Positions 1 to 5,972 of a stretch of 8,274 nt of DNA are shown here, in pieces (position 1 is the first letter of the stretch; each line of letters begins with the position of its first letter). The position numbers and the translations under genes are program-made. The stretch is from CBDUXZ01 sp965371325 [NCBI: uncultured bacterium] (lineage in GTDB: Bacteria > JAUYMQ01). The notes under the pieces were generated by a model that saw only the letters and a list, made by a program, of their open reading frames with translations, did not search any database and was not told where the DNA came from. The stretch lies in assembly GCA_965371325.1 (NCBI GenBank), contig CBDUXZ010000070.1, forward strand, positions 1 to 8,274, read 5' to 3'.

Positions 1-744
1 CATTTGTTCCGAGGTCGAGTTTTGCGCCTCGTCGAGGATGACGAACGCATCGTTCAGGGTTCGGCCCCGCATAAAAGCCAACGGGGCCACCTCGATAATC
101 CCGCGTTCAACGAGTTTAGCTGCGCGGTCGAACTCCATCATATCGTGAAGCGCATCGTGGAGCGGCCTCAGATAAGGGTTTACTTTCTCCGCAAGATCTC
201 CCGGGAGAAAGCCCAGTTTCTCTCCCGCCTCCACGGCCTGCCTGGCCAGCACGACGCGGCTCACCTCTCGCCTCGAGAGCGCGGCCACCGCCATCGCCAT
301 GGCAAGATACGTCTTGCCCGTGCCCGCGGGCCCGATACCGAAGACGATGTCGTACTTCGTCATCATGTCGACGTACTGTTTCTGTGCCGGGCTTTTCGGC
401 ACAACGCGCCGTCGTCCCGCCGCCACTACGACCGAGTCGAGGAAGATCTCTCTCAACTCCTGCGAGGGGTCTTCCCTGATAAAGTTGACCGCAGCTTCGA
501 TGTCCGGAAGTGAGAGGGGGATCCCGCGCTTCGCGAGATCGTAGAGTTGCGTCAGGAGGCTCCGCCCTGCCGCAACGCCCTCCGCATTGCCGATGAGCGT
601 AACTTCGTTCCCGCGGGCATGGGCGGTGATACTCAGGGCATATTCGACATAGCGGAGGTGCTTTCCGTTTTCACCCAGAAGAGACTTGGCCGCTTCGTTG
701 TCTTCGAACCGCAGCGTCTCCCTGACATCTCCAGGTTTGTCCAA
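1..744 (-). CDS. phoH: PhoH family ATPase (PhoH/YbeZ-like), 3' end outside the window
   Basis: This is a P-loop NTPase of the PhoH family, which is linked in other bacteria to RNA metabolism and often sits next to ybeY. The window holds the first 248 residues. Visible are the N-terminal family domain (about residues 9-70, including ETLRFEDNEAA and HARGNEV), the Walker A motif GPAGTGKT (138-145), the family signature VEAGEKLGFLPGD and then NPYLRPLHDAL, and the Walker B motif VILDEAQN (235-242). The reading frame has no ATG after the upstream in-frame stop at 781-783. The chosen start is TTG at 742-744, with GGAAGG at 754-759 spaced 9 nt away, and it leaves a family-typical N-terminus. The usual RPAVEAGE motif reads RQAVEAGE here. 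It follows the DUF4388 gene by 60 bp on the same strand, so cotranscription is plausible. The family call is firm. The exact start is inferred. Confidence 0.95.
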   Translation of the reverse strand, partial: MDKPGDVRETLRFEDNEAAKSLLGENGKHLRYVEYALSITAHARGNEVTLIGNAEGVAAGRSLLTQLYDLAKRGIPLSLPDIEAAVNFIREDPSQELREIFLDSVVVAAGRRRVVPKSPAQKQYVDMMTKYDIVFGIGPAGTGKTYLAMAMAVAALSRREVSRVVLARQAVEAGEKLGFLPGDLAEKVNPYLRPLHDALHDMMEFDRAAKLVERGIIEVAPLAFMRGRTLNDAFVILDEAQNSTSEQM

Positions 745-753
745 AAAGCAATC

Positions 754-759
754 CCTTCC
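754..759 (-). promoter_or_regulatory. Shine-Dalgarno site deciding the phoH TTG start
   Basis: On the minus strand GGAAGG lies 9 nt before the TTG at 742-744. No ATG or GTG is available between the upstream in-frame stop and the first conserved residues, so this site is the main argument for a TTG start. Confidence 0.6.
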
Positions 760-804
760 GACGGGCCCGATCCTCAGCGCTCACCCATGCTGAAATCCCC
801 GGGC

Positions 805-1884
805 CTACCAGATCCTCATCAGGAGCGCGTATCTGTCGCCCTGGGATTCGTAGTGGAGGGGTGCGCTTGCGTCCCGGGTGCTGACAAGTCCTGACCGCGC
901 AAGCGCTTCAAGTTGATCAGGATATTCCCCGTTCTCAACGCGGTAAAGCTCGAGCGCCATCCTCAAACGCGCACCCACGTTGTTGGCAAACACCCTCTCG
1001 GGCCCGGGGCCTCGCAGCGAGAGCGCCCGTTCCCCCCGCGTCTTTCCAAGGATCCCTCCGGCAAGGGAACCAAGGAGCAGGCCACAGACGATCACAGCCA
1101 CCGCGCAAACACCCACGGCCGAGGGCGGAAAACCCTCTCGCCACCCCCTGGGGCGTACGCCGTCCGCGGAACGCGCGACAACTCTAATGTATCCCCGGCT
1201 CACCAGATTTGCAAGAATCCGGCAGGCCTCGAAATCCGACAACCGACTCCGATCAATGATCCCGCGAACGCTTTTCGTCCCGTCGACCAGATCGTGAACC
1301 GTGCGATCGATCTCGTTTTCCGACAGCTCCGCCTTTTCTTTTTCCTCGGGTGCGACGCGTTGCGGAACAGCGCCCCAGTTCGGAAGAAGTCGCGTAATCG
1401 AATGCCACTCGTCCTTTACGCGCAGTCCGTCGAGCAGCAATTCTTCTCCCGGCACACCCGGCGTGAATTTCTCATCAAAGCGTACATTTCTCGGCGTGAA
1501 CTCGTACTGTCCATCGGTCCAGAGAAACAAATGGAAGACCATATTCCGGATTTCCAGCCCGAGGAAATGGGCGAACTCGTCGGTGCTGAGCGCGCCGCGC
1601 AACGAAAGGAACTCCGCCATTTGAACCATGGAAATACTCTGCGCCTGGCGCAACCGACGAATATCCTCGTTCTTGAGGATGCCCATCCGTTCGAGGCGCT
1701 CCACGAGGCGGTCGTCTTCTCCGTGATTTCCTTCGGCTGCCCCGACCACGCGCCCGCAGTCAAAAATGACATGCACCACGCCGCTGTCGTTCGAGACCGA
1801 GAGCACACCCGTCTTCTGCTGCTGACCGATGAGCTGAAATATCTCGGCGATGCTGAAGTCACCGAGGGTCCCTTTCAGAGCCAT
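805..1884 (-). CDS. DUF4388 (PATAN) protein with winged-helix-like, transmembrane and pseudopilin-like head segments
   Basis: The 359-residue protein begins with a DUF4388/PATAN-type domain (about residues 2-150; opening LKGTLGDFSIAEIFQLI, then KTGVLSV and a glycine-rich turn near 43-55). This domain is known from signalling and regulatory proteins, especially in Deltaproteobacteria. Residues 189-236 resemble the winged-helix-like segment that often follows it (VHDLVDGTKSVRGIIDRS, then FEACRILANLVSRGYIRV). A single hydrophobic helix spans about 255-280. The C-terminus (about 300-359) contains ARLRMALELYRVENGEYP and DQLEALARSGLV, which resembles the soluble head of GspG-type pseudopilins, but no prepilin N-terminus is present. 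The predicted topology is a cytoplasmic sensor part and an external head. The start is ATG with AGGTGA four bases upstream. It lies 94 bp after the TPR gene. The function is unknown. The domain calls come from motif recognition only. Confidence 0.9.
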   Translation of the reverse strand: MALKGTLGDFSIAEIFQLIGQQQKTGVLSVSNDSGVVHVIFDCGRVVGAAEGNHGEDDRLVERLERMGILKNEDIRRLRQAQSISMVQMAEFLSLRGALSTDEFAHFLGLEIRNMVFHLFLWTDGQYEFTPRNVRFDEKFTPGVPGEELLLDGLRVKDEWHSITRLLPNWGAVPQRVAPEEKEKAELSENEIDRTVHDLVDGTKSVRGIIDRSRLSDFEACRILANLVSRGYIRVVARSADGVRPRGWREGFPPSAVGVCAVAVIVCGLLLGSLAGGILGKTRGERALSLRGPGPERVFANNVGARLRMALELYRVENGEYPDQLEALARSGLVSTRDASAPLHYESQGDRYALLMRIW

Positions 1885-1982
1885 CTTTTCACCTGCCCGG
1901 CGCGCCTCACGTCTCTCTGCAGAGCGCCGTCATATCGTCGGATGTGCCGTCCTGCTTCTCGCAATTCGGATCCGCCGTTCAT
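1875..1982 (-). CDS. Possible 35-residue ORF bridging the TPR and DUF4388 genes
   Basis: An ATG at 1980-1982 overlaps the TGA of the TPR gene in an ATGA arrangement, and AAGGTG at 1991-1996 lies 8 nt upstream. The frame stays open for 35 codons and stops at 1875-1877, ten bases inside the DUF4388 gene. The peptide is arginine-rich (contains AGRHIRRYDG and ends VKRWL), has no membrane segment and is not recognised. It could be a small coupling ORF that carries ribosomes across the gap. It could equally be a chance ORF in GC-rich DNA. Overlapping both neighbours exactly at stop and start is suggestive but not proof. Confidence 0.3.
   Translation of the reverse strand: MNGGSELREAGRHIRRYDGALQRDVRRAGQVKRWL
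1889..1894 (-). promoter_or_regulatory. Shine-Dalgarno site of the DUF4388 gene
   Basis: On the minus strand AGGTGA lies 4 nt before the ATG at 1882-1884. The site is inside the small bridging ORF 1875-1982, so ribosomes finishing the TPR gene or translating the small ORF would cover it. Confidence 0.55.
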
Positions 1983-4003
1983 ATGGGTCGCACCTTCGAG
2001 AACAGGTTTCGTGCCCCCAGACCAAACGCCGCGAGAATTCCCGCCGCCGCCAGCACGACCGGAATCCCGCCAAGCGCGGGCGCAAGGGGTGATGTCCAGA
2101 GATCCCCGGAGGTTCCGGAGATGATCAGGCAGAGCGGCGCGAAGGCCGTGAGACAGGCCAGGAAGAGGAGCGCTATCCCGAGATAGGTCTGCTCCATGAG
2201 GATATGGCCCAGTCCCGGCAGCGTTGTCCCTGCGATGATGAGCCCGCGACGCCGCGCAGCCTTGTAGCGCATCACGCGCTGATCCTGCCCGAGCTTTACG
2301 CGCGCCTCCACGGGCTGCTTCTGCAGGTAGATGACGTGGCAGGGTGTGCAGACTCCCTCCTGCAGTTCGTTGCCGTGGCAGGCGGGGCATATGTCCGAGC
2401 CGCAAAGTCCGCACCGTCCCGCCCTTCCTCTTCTTGCCATGAATCGCGCCCCCAGGATTGCAAGGGTGAAACCCAGGAGGACCGCCGGCCCCGCCCCCTC
2501 GAGCGGCATCCTTCCCAAAAGCGGCCTTGCGAGGTTTCGCGCCAGAAGCGCGCTCCCCGTCTCATCGCGCAGGCGCTTTTGCCAGAGGGTTGCGTAGCTG
2601 AGCGTCGCGGGGATGACAAAACTTCCTTCCGCGCCCGTGACCTTGGTGAAGCGATCGACGGCCCGCGCGTCACTGTTGCGCGCCTCGATATAGGCCTGTT
2701 CGGCTTCCTTCAGGCGGAATTCCTTCCGGTAGAGGTAGGAGAGGTTGAAGAACACCTGCGTGTTCCGCGGCTCGCGTTGCAACGCGGCCTTGAGAAGCGA
2801 TTCGGCCTCTTCATTCCGCCCCCGCTCGATAAAAAAGATCGCCAGGTTGTTCATGGCTGGCACCCATCCGGGCCTTTTCGCAAGCGCCTCCCCCATCGCC
2901 TTGATTCCCGCCTCGTAATCGCCGGCGAACCACTCTGCCCTCCCGAGGGAGAAGTACGCGATCGGATCGCCGGTTCGGTGCGCGTCCTCGGCGAGCGAAA
3001 CCCTGTCCGCCTCGAGCGATATGCCGGACTGGACACGCAACGTGGCGGCGAGGGATCGCTGGGAATCCGGGGACGGCAGAAGCGCCGCAACCGAAGTTGC
3101 GATCGGGTGGGCTGCAGCAATGAGGAGAAGAAAGAGCGCCGCCACTACGCGTTCGGACCTGGAGAGTGCGCCCCAAAGGGCGAGAAGCCAGACAGCTAAC
3201 GCACCAAGCCATCCGAGGCCGAGCAGCAGCGGGAGCCCCGCAAGGGCAACTCCGACGAGTATGCGGAAAGCGGTGGGAAGCTCTACGGGCAGAAAGTGAT
3301 CCAGATCGTGAATGAGCGCCGGCCCGTACTTCACCGCCATCGCGGATGCGAAGACGAGAAAGGCGAGCAGCAGCGCCAGTACGAGTACCAGAGCGAAGCG
3401 GGACGTCACGCCCGCAAAATAACCGAAGTCGCGGGTGAGGGCAGAAAGTGCGCTGGCGTACATTGATACCGCTTTCATCGGTCCGACAGACCAGGCCGCC
3501 TTTGCCGCGGCAAAGTGGACGGCGGCGCTATCGTAATCGAGTCGTCTCGCCCAGGCGATCCTCTCCTCCAGAGAAAGCCTGACCGTCCCCTCCTCCGCAC
3601 GAAGAAGGGCAAGCGCGGGGAGCTGAAGAGAGCGAATTCCGCGCGCGAGGCCGCCCGCTTCGATAGCCTCGAGGGCGGCGCGCGCCTCACCCGCGTCGGA
3701 GGCCGACTGCAGCCTTCGCCATCCCGCGGCAATCCAGTCGGGCTCGGAGGGCTTCGCTGGTAGCGCCGTCGGCTCCTTCGCAGGCCCGGCCACCACGATC
3801 TCCGCAATCGTCTCGGCACTCTCCGGGGCGGGCGGAGCAGCCGTCGCGAAACCCGTCGGCATCAGAAGGAACCCACAGAGCAGGACATACAAACCTTGTA
3901 AACCTGGCAAGCCTGCCGGGCTTGCCAGCGTCCGCTGGCGTGGCGTAGGTCGCTGCACGGGCGTTCCTGGCCTCGTTGGAGGGAGGGTAGGCCGGCGAAG
4001 CAT
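1979..4003 (-). CDS. TPR-repeat multi-spanning membrane protein with zinc-ribbon segment
   Basis: The 674-residue ORF starts with a basic, proline-rich stretch followed by a hydrophobic segment (about 38-56, GLYVLLCGFLLMPTGFATA) that could be a signal peptide. Predicted membrane helices lie near 203-224, 244-280 (probably two) and 286-308. TPR-like repeats span about 346-450, with typical spacing in YFSLGRAEWFAGDYEAGIKA, NNLAIFFIERGRNEEAESLL and NLSYLYRKEFRLKEAEQAY. A helix near 505-522 precedes a six-cysteine ribbon (C531, C534, C539, C542, C552, C555). A C-terminal part with LPGLGHI and helices near 585-665 follows. The order TPR, CxxC ribbon, then a PGxGH membrane region recalls an uncharacterised family I associate with Deltaproteobacteria-like genomes. 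The gene lies 252 bp after murJ and 94 bp before the DUF4388 gene. The start is uncertain: the ATG at 4001-4003 lies inside a perfect hairpin and has no Shine-Dalgarno sequence. Later starts include TTG codon 38 and ATG codon 48. Confidence 0.85.
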   Translation of the reverse strand: MLRRPTLPPTRPGTPVQRPTPRQRTLASPAGLPGLQGLYVLLCGFLLMPTGFATAAPPAPESAETIAEIVVAGPAKEPTALPAKPSEPDWIAAGWRRLQSASDAGEARAALEAIEAGGLARGIRSLQLPALALLRAEEGTVRLSLEERIAWARRLDYDSAAVHFAAAKAAWSVGPMKAVSMYASALSALTRDFGYFAGVTSRFALVLVLALLLAFLVFASAMAVKYGPALIHDLDHFLPVELPTAFRILVGVALAGLPLLLGLGWLGALAVWLLALWGALSRSERVVAALFLLLIAAAHPIATSVAALLPSPDSQRSLAATLRVQSGISLEADRVSLAEDAHRTGDPIAYFSLGRAEWFAGDYEAGIKAMGEALAKRPGWVPAMNNLAIFFIERGRNEEAESLLKAALQREPRNTQVFFNLSYLYRKEFRLKEAEQAYIEARNSDARAVDRFTKVTGAEGSFVIPATLSYATLWQKRLRDETGSALLARNLARPLLGRMPLEGAGPAVLLGFTLAILGARFMARRGRAGRCGLCGSDICPACHGNELQEGVCTPCHVIYLQKQPVEARVKLGQDQRVMRYKAARRRGLIIAGTTLPGLGHILMEQTYLGIALLFLACLTAFAPLCLIISGTSGDLWTSPLAPALGGIPVVLAAAGILAAFGLGARNLFSKVRPI
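3904..3939. repeat. Two overlapping palindromes (9-bp and 7-bp arms)
   Basis: CTGGCAAGC at 3904-3912 is perfectly complementary to GCTTGCCAG at 3920-3928, with a 7-nt loop. A second hairpin, GCCAGCG / CGCTGGC (3924-3930 and 3933-3939, 2-nt loop), shares its left arm with the end of the first. The two could form alternative structures. They fall within codons 22-34 of the apparent TPR ORF. This looks like part of a REP-like or other palindromic intergenic element rather than ordinary coding DNA. Confidence 0.65.
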
Positions 4004-4010
4004 TCGCCGG
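3992..4010. repeat. Perfect 8-bp-arm hairpin enclosing the apparent TPR start codon
   Basis: CCGGCGAA at 3992-3999 pairs with TTCGCCGG at 4003-4010 around a 3-nt loop. The minus-strand ATG at 4001-4003 sits in the loop and first stem base. GTAGGYCG occurs just before this hairpin (about 3988-3995) and again near 3946-3953, so the 3904-4010 stretch has internal repetition as well as palindromes. Confidence 0.7.
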
Positions 4011-4096
4011 TCCGAAGTCTGTATCGGCCTTTAAATCCGGGCACTTGAGAGGGGTTCCACCCGGTCATACCCGCCCGGACGGAGGGGGCGGGGCGT

Positions 4097-4127
4097 CTGT
4101 GGAGGCCCTGTGGAGAGCCCTGTGGAG
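4097..4127. repeat. Three tandem CTGTGGAG direct repeats, 11-12 bp period
   Basis: Identical octamers start at 4097, 4108 and 4120. The spacing is close to one DNA helical turn, so a protein binding all three would sit on the same face of the helix. The complement reads CTCCACAG, whose TCCACA core matches the 3' end of DnaA boxes, though the full 9-mers match the consensus only partly. Possible roles are an operator or simple tandem duplication. Confidence 0.6.
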
Positions 4128-4195
4128 GACAGGGGAAAGACGCCTGGGGCTTTTTCCCGGCCCCCGGAAGTTCAAGATAATCTCTAACAATTTCA

Positions 4196-4212
4196 AGGAT
4201 TTATAAAATCCT
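4196..4212. repeat. AT-rich 7-bp-arm hairpin downstream of murJ
   Basis: AGGATTT at 4196-4202 pairs with AAATCCT at 4206-4212 around a 3-nt loop, about 44 nt past the murJ stop. In the murJ transcript it is followed by UGAAAUUGUU rather than a U-run, so it is at best a weak terminator. It could instead act as a processing or regulatory structure. Confidence 0.35.
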
Positions 4213-4255
4213 CGGTGGACCGGCAGGCAGGCGCCTGGAGCCCGGCCCCGGGGAT

Positions 4256-5860
4256 TTAGCGTCCCGGGCGCCGGAACCGGGCAAGCAGCACGGAGAGAGC
4301 GCCTTCTATTTCCTGCACGCGCAAGAGTCGTCCTGCGGCCAGGAGCACCACGATCCCCGCCCCGATCGCCAGGGCAAGGGAGGCAAACTGGGCCCCCGGG
4401 CCCGCGCTCCCGACAATCCCGTCGGCCCAGCGGTGCGTGGCGAGCGCGGCGGCGCCCATGAGTGCGGCGGCCACCACAACTTTGAACCGTGCGGAGAGGA
4501 GGCTGCCGCCTCCGATATCTCCCGCGGCGCGCCCCATGAAGATCAGCAGAAGAGCGAAGTTCAGGATCGCGGCCAGAGAGGTGGCCAGGGCGAGTCCGCG
4601 GTAGCCCATCGGGCCGATGAGCGCGATGCTCAGCGCCACGTTCGCCCCGACGGAGAAGACGGAGATGGCGACCGGCGCCCGCGTCCGGCCGAGGGCGTAG
4701 AAAGCGGGAACGAGAACCTTCACCCCCGAGTAGGCGAAGAGCCCGATGGCGTAAAAAGCGAGGGCGACGGCCGTTGCGTCCGTGTCTGCCGGAAGGAAAC
4801 GCCCGTGCTCGAAGATCAGGCGGATGATGGGCGCCGCAAGAACGGCAAGGCCGATGGAAGCCGGAACGTTGATGGCAAACACGAGTCGGAGCGAGTGTCG
4901 GAGCGTCCGGCGGAACTCCCCATGATCCCCCTCCGCGACATGCCGCGAGATTGCGGGAAGGGTTGCGGCGGCAATGGCGACACCGAAGAGCCCGAGGGGG
5001 AGCTGCATCAGCCGGAAGGCGTAGTTGAGCCACGAGACGGCGCTCGGAATGCTCGTTGCGAAATAGGTGTTGACGAATATGTTCACCTGGGTGGCGGCCA
5101 GCCCGATGGTCGCCGGGAGCATGAGGGTGAGAATACGCTTCACGCCGGGATCTCCGAAGATCTTCCCCAGGCGCGTAACGAACCGAAAGCGGTACCCCTC
5201 CTGCCAAAGGAGGGGTAACTGAATTGCAATCTGTCCCAAGCCTCCGATGAGGGCGGCGATGGCCATCCAGATGATCGGCCGGGATCCGAAGGCGCCGGGA
5301 AAACACCAGATGAGCAGGCCCATCACGATCATGGCCACGTTGAACATGGCTGGTGCGATCGCCGGGACGAAGAAACGCCCCCGCGCGTTCAGGCATCCCA
5401 TGGCCGCCGCGGCGAGCGCCACGAGGAGAAGAAACGGCATCATGATGCGTGTGAGGAGAACGGTGAGCGCGAGCTTGCCCGGCATCTCGCCGAAGCTGGA
5501 GGCGTAGAGATTGATGATCTCTTCCGACCAGACGAGGCCCGCGATAACGATGAGGCTCACCACTACGAGCAGGGCATGAATGACGAGATTTGCAAGGCGC
5601 CACGCGGCTCGGAGCCCTTCGCGGGTCATCGTTCGGGTAAAGGTCGGCACGAAAGCCGAAGACATCGCGCCTTCGGCGAAGAGATCACGGAGAAGGTTGG
5701 GGATCCGGAATGCGACGTTGAAGGCATCGGTGGCGAGGCCCGCGCCGAAGAGAAACGCGAAGAGCTGTTCCCTGACCAATCCCAGGAGCCGGCTGGCCAT
5801 CGTGGCCAAGCTCATGAGGGAGGCGGAACGAACGATGCCTTCCCGAGTCGCTTGTCCCAT
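4256..5860 (-). CDS. murJ: Lipid II flippase MurJ (MviN)
   Basis: MurJ belongs to the MOP exporter superfamily and moves undecaprenyl-linked lipid II across the inner membrane for peptidoglycan synthesis. The 534-residue protein is full length with the expected run of about 14 hydrophobic helices. Conserved N-terminal motifs are present: SRLLGLVRE, FGAGLATDAF, FRIPNLLRDLFAEGA and SSAFVP. By hand alignment, E. coli residues R18, R24, D39 and R52 correspond to R24, R30, D45 and R58 here. The helix-7 motif that usually reads YADRLMQLPLG is YAFRLMQLPLG, keeping the arginine but replacing the aspartate. The ATG at 5858-5860 gives the usual short N-terminus but has only a poor Shine-Dalgarno sequence. 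The gene is divergent from rpsT and begins nine bases from its -35 box. A perfect hairpin lies inside the coding sequence at 5193-5217. Confidence 0.97.
   Translation of the reverse strand: MGQATREGIVRSASLMSLATMASRLLGLVREQLFAFLFGAGLATDAFNVAFRIPNLLRDLFAEGAMSSAFVPTFTRTMTREGLRAAWRLANLVIHALLVVVSLIVIAGLVWSEEIINLYASSFGEMPGKLALTVLLTRIMMPFLLLVALAAAAMGCLNARGRFFVPAIAPAMFNVAMIVMGLLIWCFPGAFGSRPIIWMAIAALIGGLGQIAIQLPLLWQEGYRFRFVTRLGKIFGDPGVKRILTLMLPATIGLAATQVNIFVNTYFATSIPSAVSWLNYAFRLMQLPLGLFGVAIAAATLPAISRHVAEGDHGEFRRTLRHSLRLVFAINVPASIGLAVLAAPIIRLIFEHGRFLPADTDATAVALAFYAIGLFAYSGVKVLVPAFYALGRTRAPVAISVFSVGANVALSIALIGPMGYRGLALATSLAAILNFALLLIFMGRAAGDIGGGSLLSARFKVVVAAALMGAAALATHRWADGIVGSAGPGAQFASLALAIGAGIVVLLAAGRLLRVQEIEGALSVLLARFRRPGR
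5193..5217. repeat. Intragenic perfect hairpin in murJ (10-bp arms, 5-nt loop)
   Basis: TACCCCTCCT at 5193-5202 is exactly complementary to AGGAGGGGTA at 5208-5217, with loop GCCAA. In murJ mRNA it encodes the segment LPLLWQEGY, which aligns with normal MurJ sequence without an insertion. The structure would pair a CCUCCU stretch with an AGGAGG stretch, so it both mimics and sequesters Shine-Dalgarno sequence. It resembles dispersed short palindromes seen in some genomes. Whether it recurs here is unknown. Confidence 0.7.
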
Positions 5861-5868
5861 CGAGCCGG

Positions 5869-5897
5869 TTGACCCCCGGGGGGAAATAACCTAGACT
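5869..5897 (+). promoter_or_regulatory. Sigma70-type promoter of rpsT
   Basis: TTGACC at 5869-5874 and TAGACT at 5892-5897 are separated by the ideal 17 bp. The spacer carries the palindrome CCCCCGGGGG. The bases after the -10 box (CTGGCG) are GC-rich, as in promoters under stringent control, and transcription would begin near 5904, giving a leader of about 70 nt. The -35 box is only nine bases from the murJ start codon, so any murJ transcript starting further upstream must cross this promoter. Confidence 0.65.
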
Positions 5898-5909
5898 CTG
5901 GCGCTTTTC

Positions 5910-5934
5910 GTGTCCGGAAAACAACCCCGGACGC
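5910..5934 (+). promoter_or_regulatory. Hairpin in the rpsT leader
   Basis: GTCCGG (5912-5917) pairs with CCGGAC (5927-5932). Adding the flanking U-G and G-C pairs gives an eight-pair stem with a 9-nt loop. It lies in the predicted rpsT leader, about 25 nt before the ribosome binding site. In E. coli S20 represses its own translation, so a role in autoregulation is conceivable but only inferred. Confidence 0.35.
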
Positions 5935-5958
5935 AGCTCTTGCCTTACCGCAAATGCT

Positions 5959-5963
5959 GGAGG
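5959..5963 (+). promoter_or_regulatory. Shine-Dalgarno site deciding the rpsT GTG start
   Basis: GGAGG at 5959-5963 is nine bases before the GTG at 5973-5975. It fixes the start at the conserved VANHPQA end and rules out the upstream in-frame GTG at 5910, which would add 21 residues foreign to S20. Confidence 0.8.
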
Positions 5964-5972
5964 ACTGATCTC

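Larger units (their letters stand above)
4004..4255. other. Intergenic region between murJ and the TPR gene
   Basis: No convincing gene is present in these 252 bases. They hold three tandem CTGTGGAG units (4097-4127), a CCCTGT/ACAGGG hairpin (4118-4134), an AT-rich island (about 4168-4212) unlike the surrounding GC-rich DNA, a 7-bp-arm hairpin in that island (4196-4212), and the 10-bp palindrome CAGGCGCCTG (4228-4237). An AT-rich stretch upstream of the TPR gene could hold its promoter, but no pair of -35 and -10 boxes with good spacing was found on the minus strand. No hairpin followed by a U-run was found that would clearly terminate murJ. Confidence 0.6.

Noticed and set aside
913-3199. 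Long plus-strand open frames (913-2124 and 2204-3199)
   Set aside because: Both are antisense to the DUF4388 and TPR genes, whose proteins have clear domains. The plus-strand products have no family features.
4097-4127. CRISPR-like array from the tandem CTGTGGAG units
   Set aside because: The units are only eight bases with 3-4 base gaps, there are only three, and no cas genes are present.
4146-4164. GGGGC/GCCCC hairpin with a T-run as a terminator
   Set aside because: The five T residues lie in the loop rather than after the stem on either strand, so it lacks the layout of an intrinsic terminator.
4170-4215. Minus-strand sigma70 promoter built from TTGAAA and TATCTT
   Set aside because: The two hexamers are separated by only 11 bp, too short for a normal promoter, and no alternative pair with 16-18 bp spacing was convincing.
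4065-5603. Open frame of 512 codons on the minus strand
   Set aside because: It lies within murJ in another frame on the same strand, is rich in Arg, Pro and Gly as expected from GC-rich shadow frames, and has no recognisable domain, whereas the murJ frame is unmistakable.
5910-5972. N-terminal extension of rpsT from an upstream GTG
   Set aside because: The extra 21 residues do not belong to S20, the region overlaps the leader hairpin, and GGAGG is correctly placed for the GTG at 5973.
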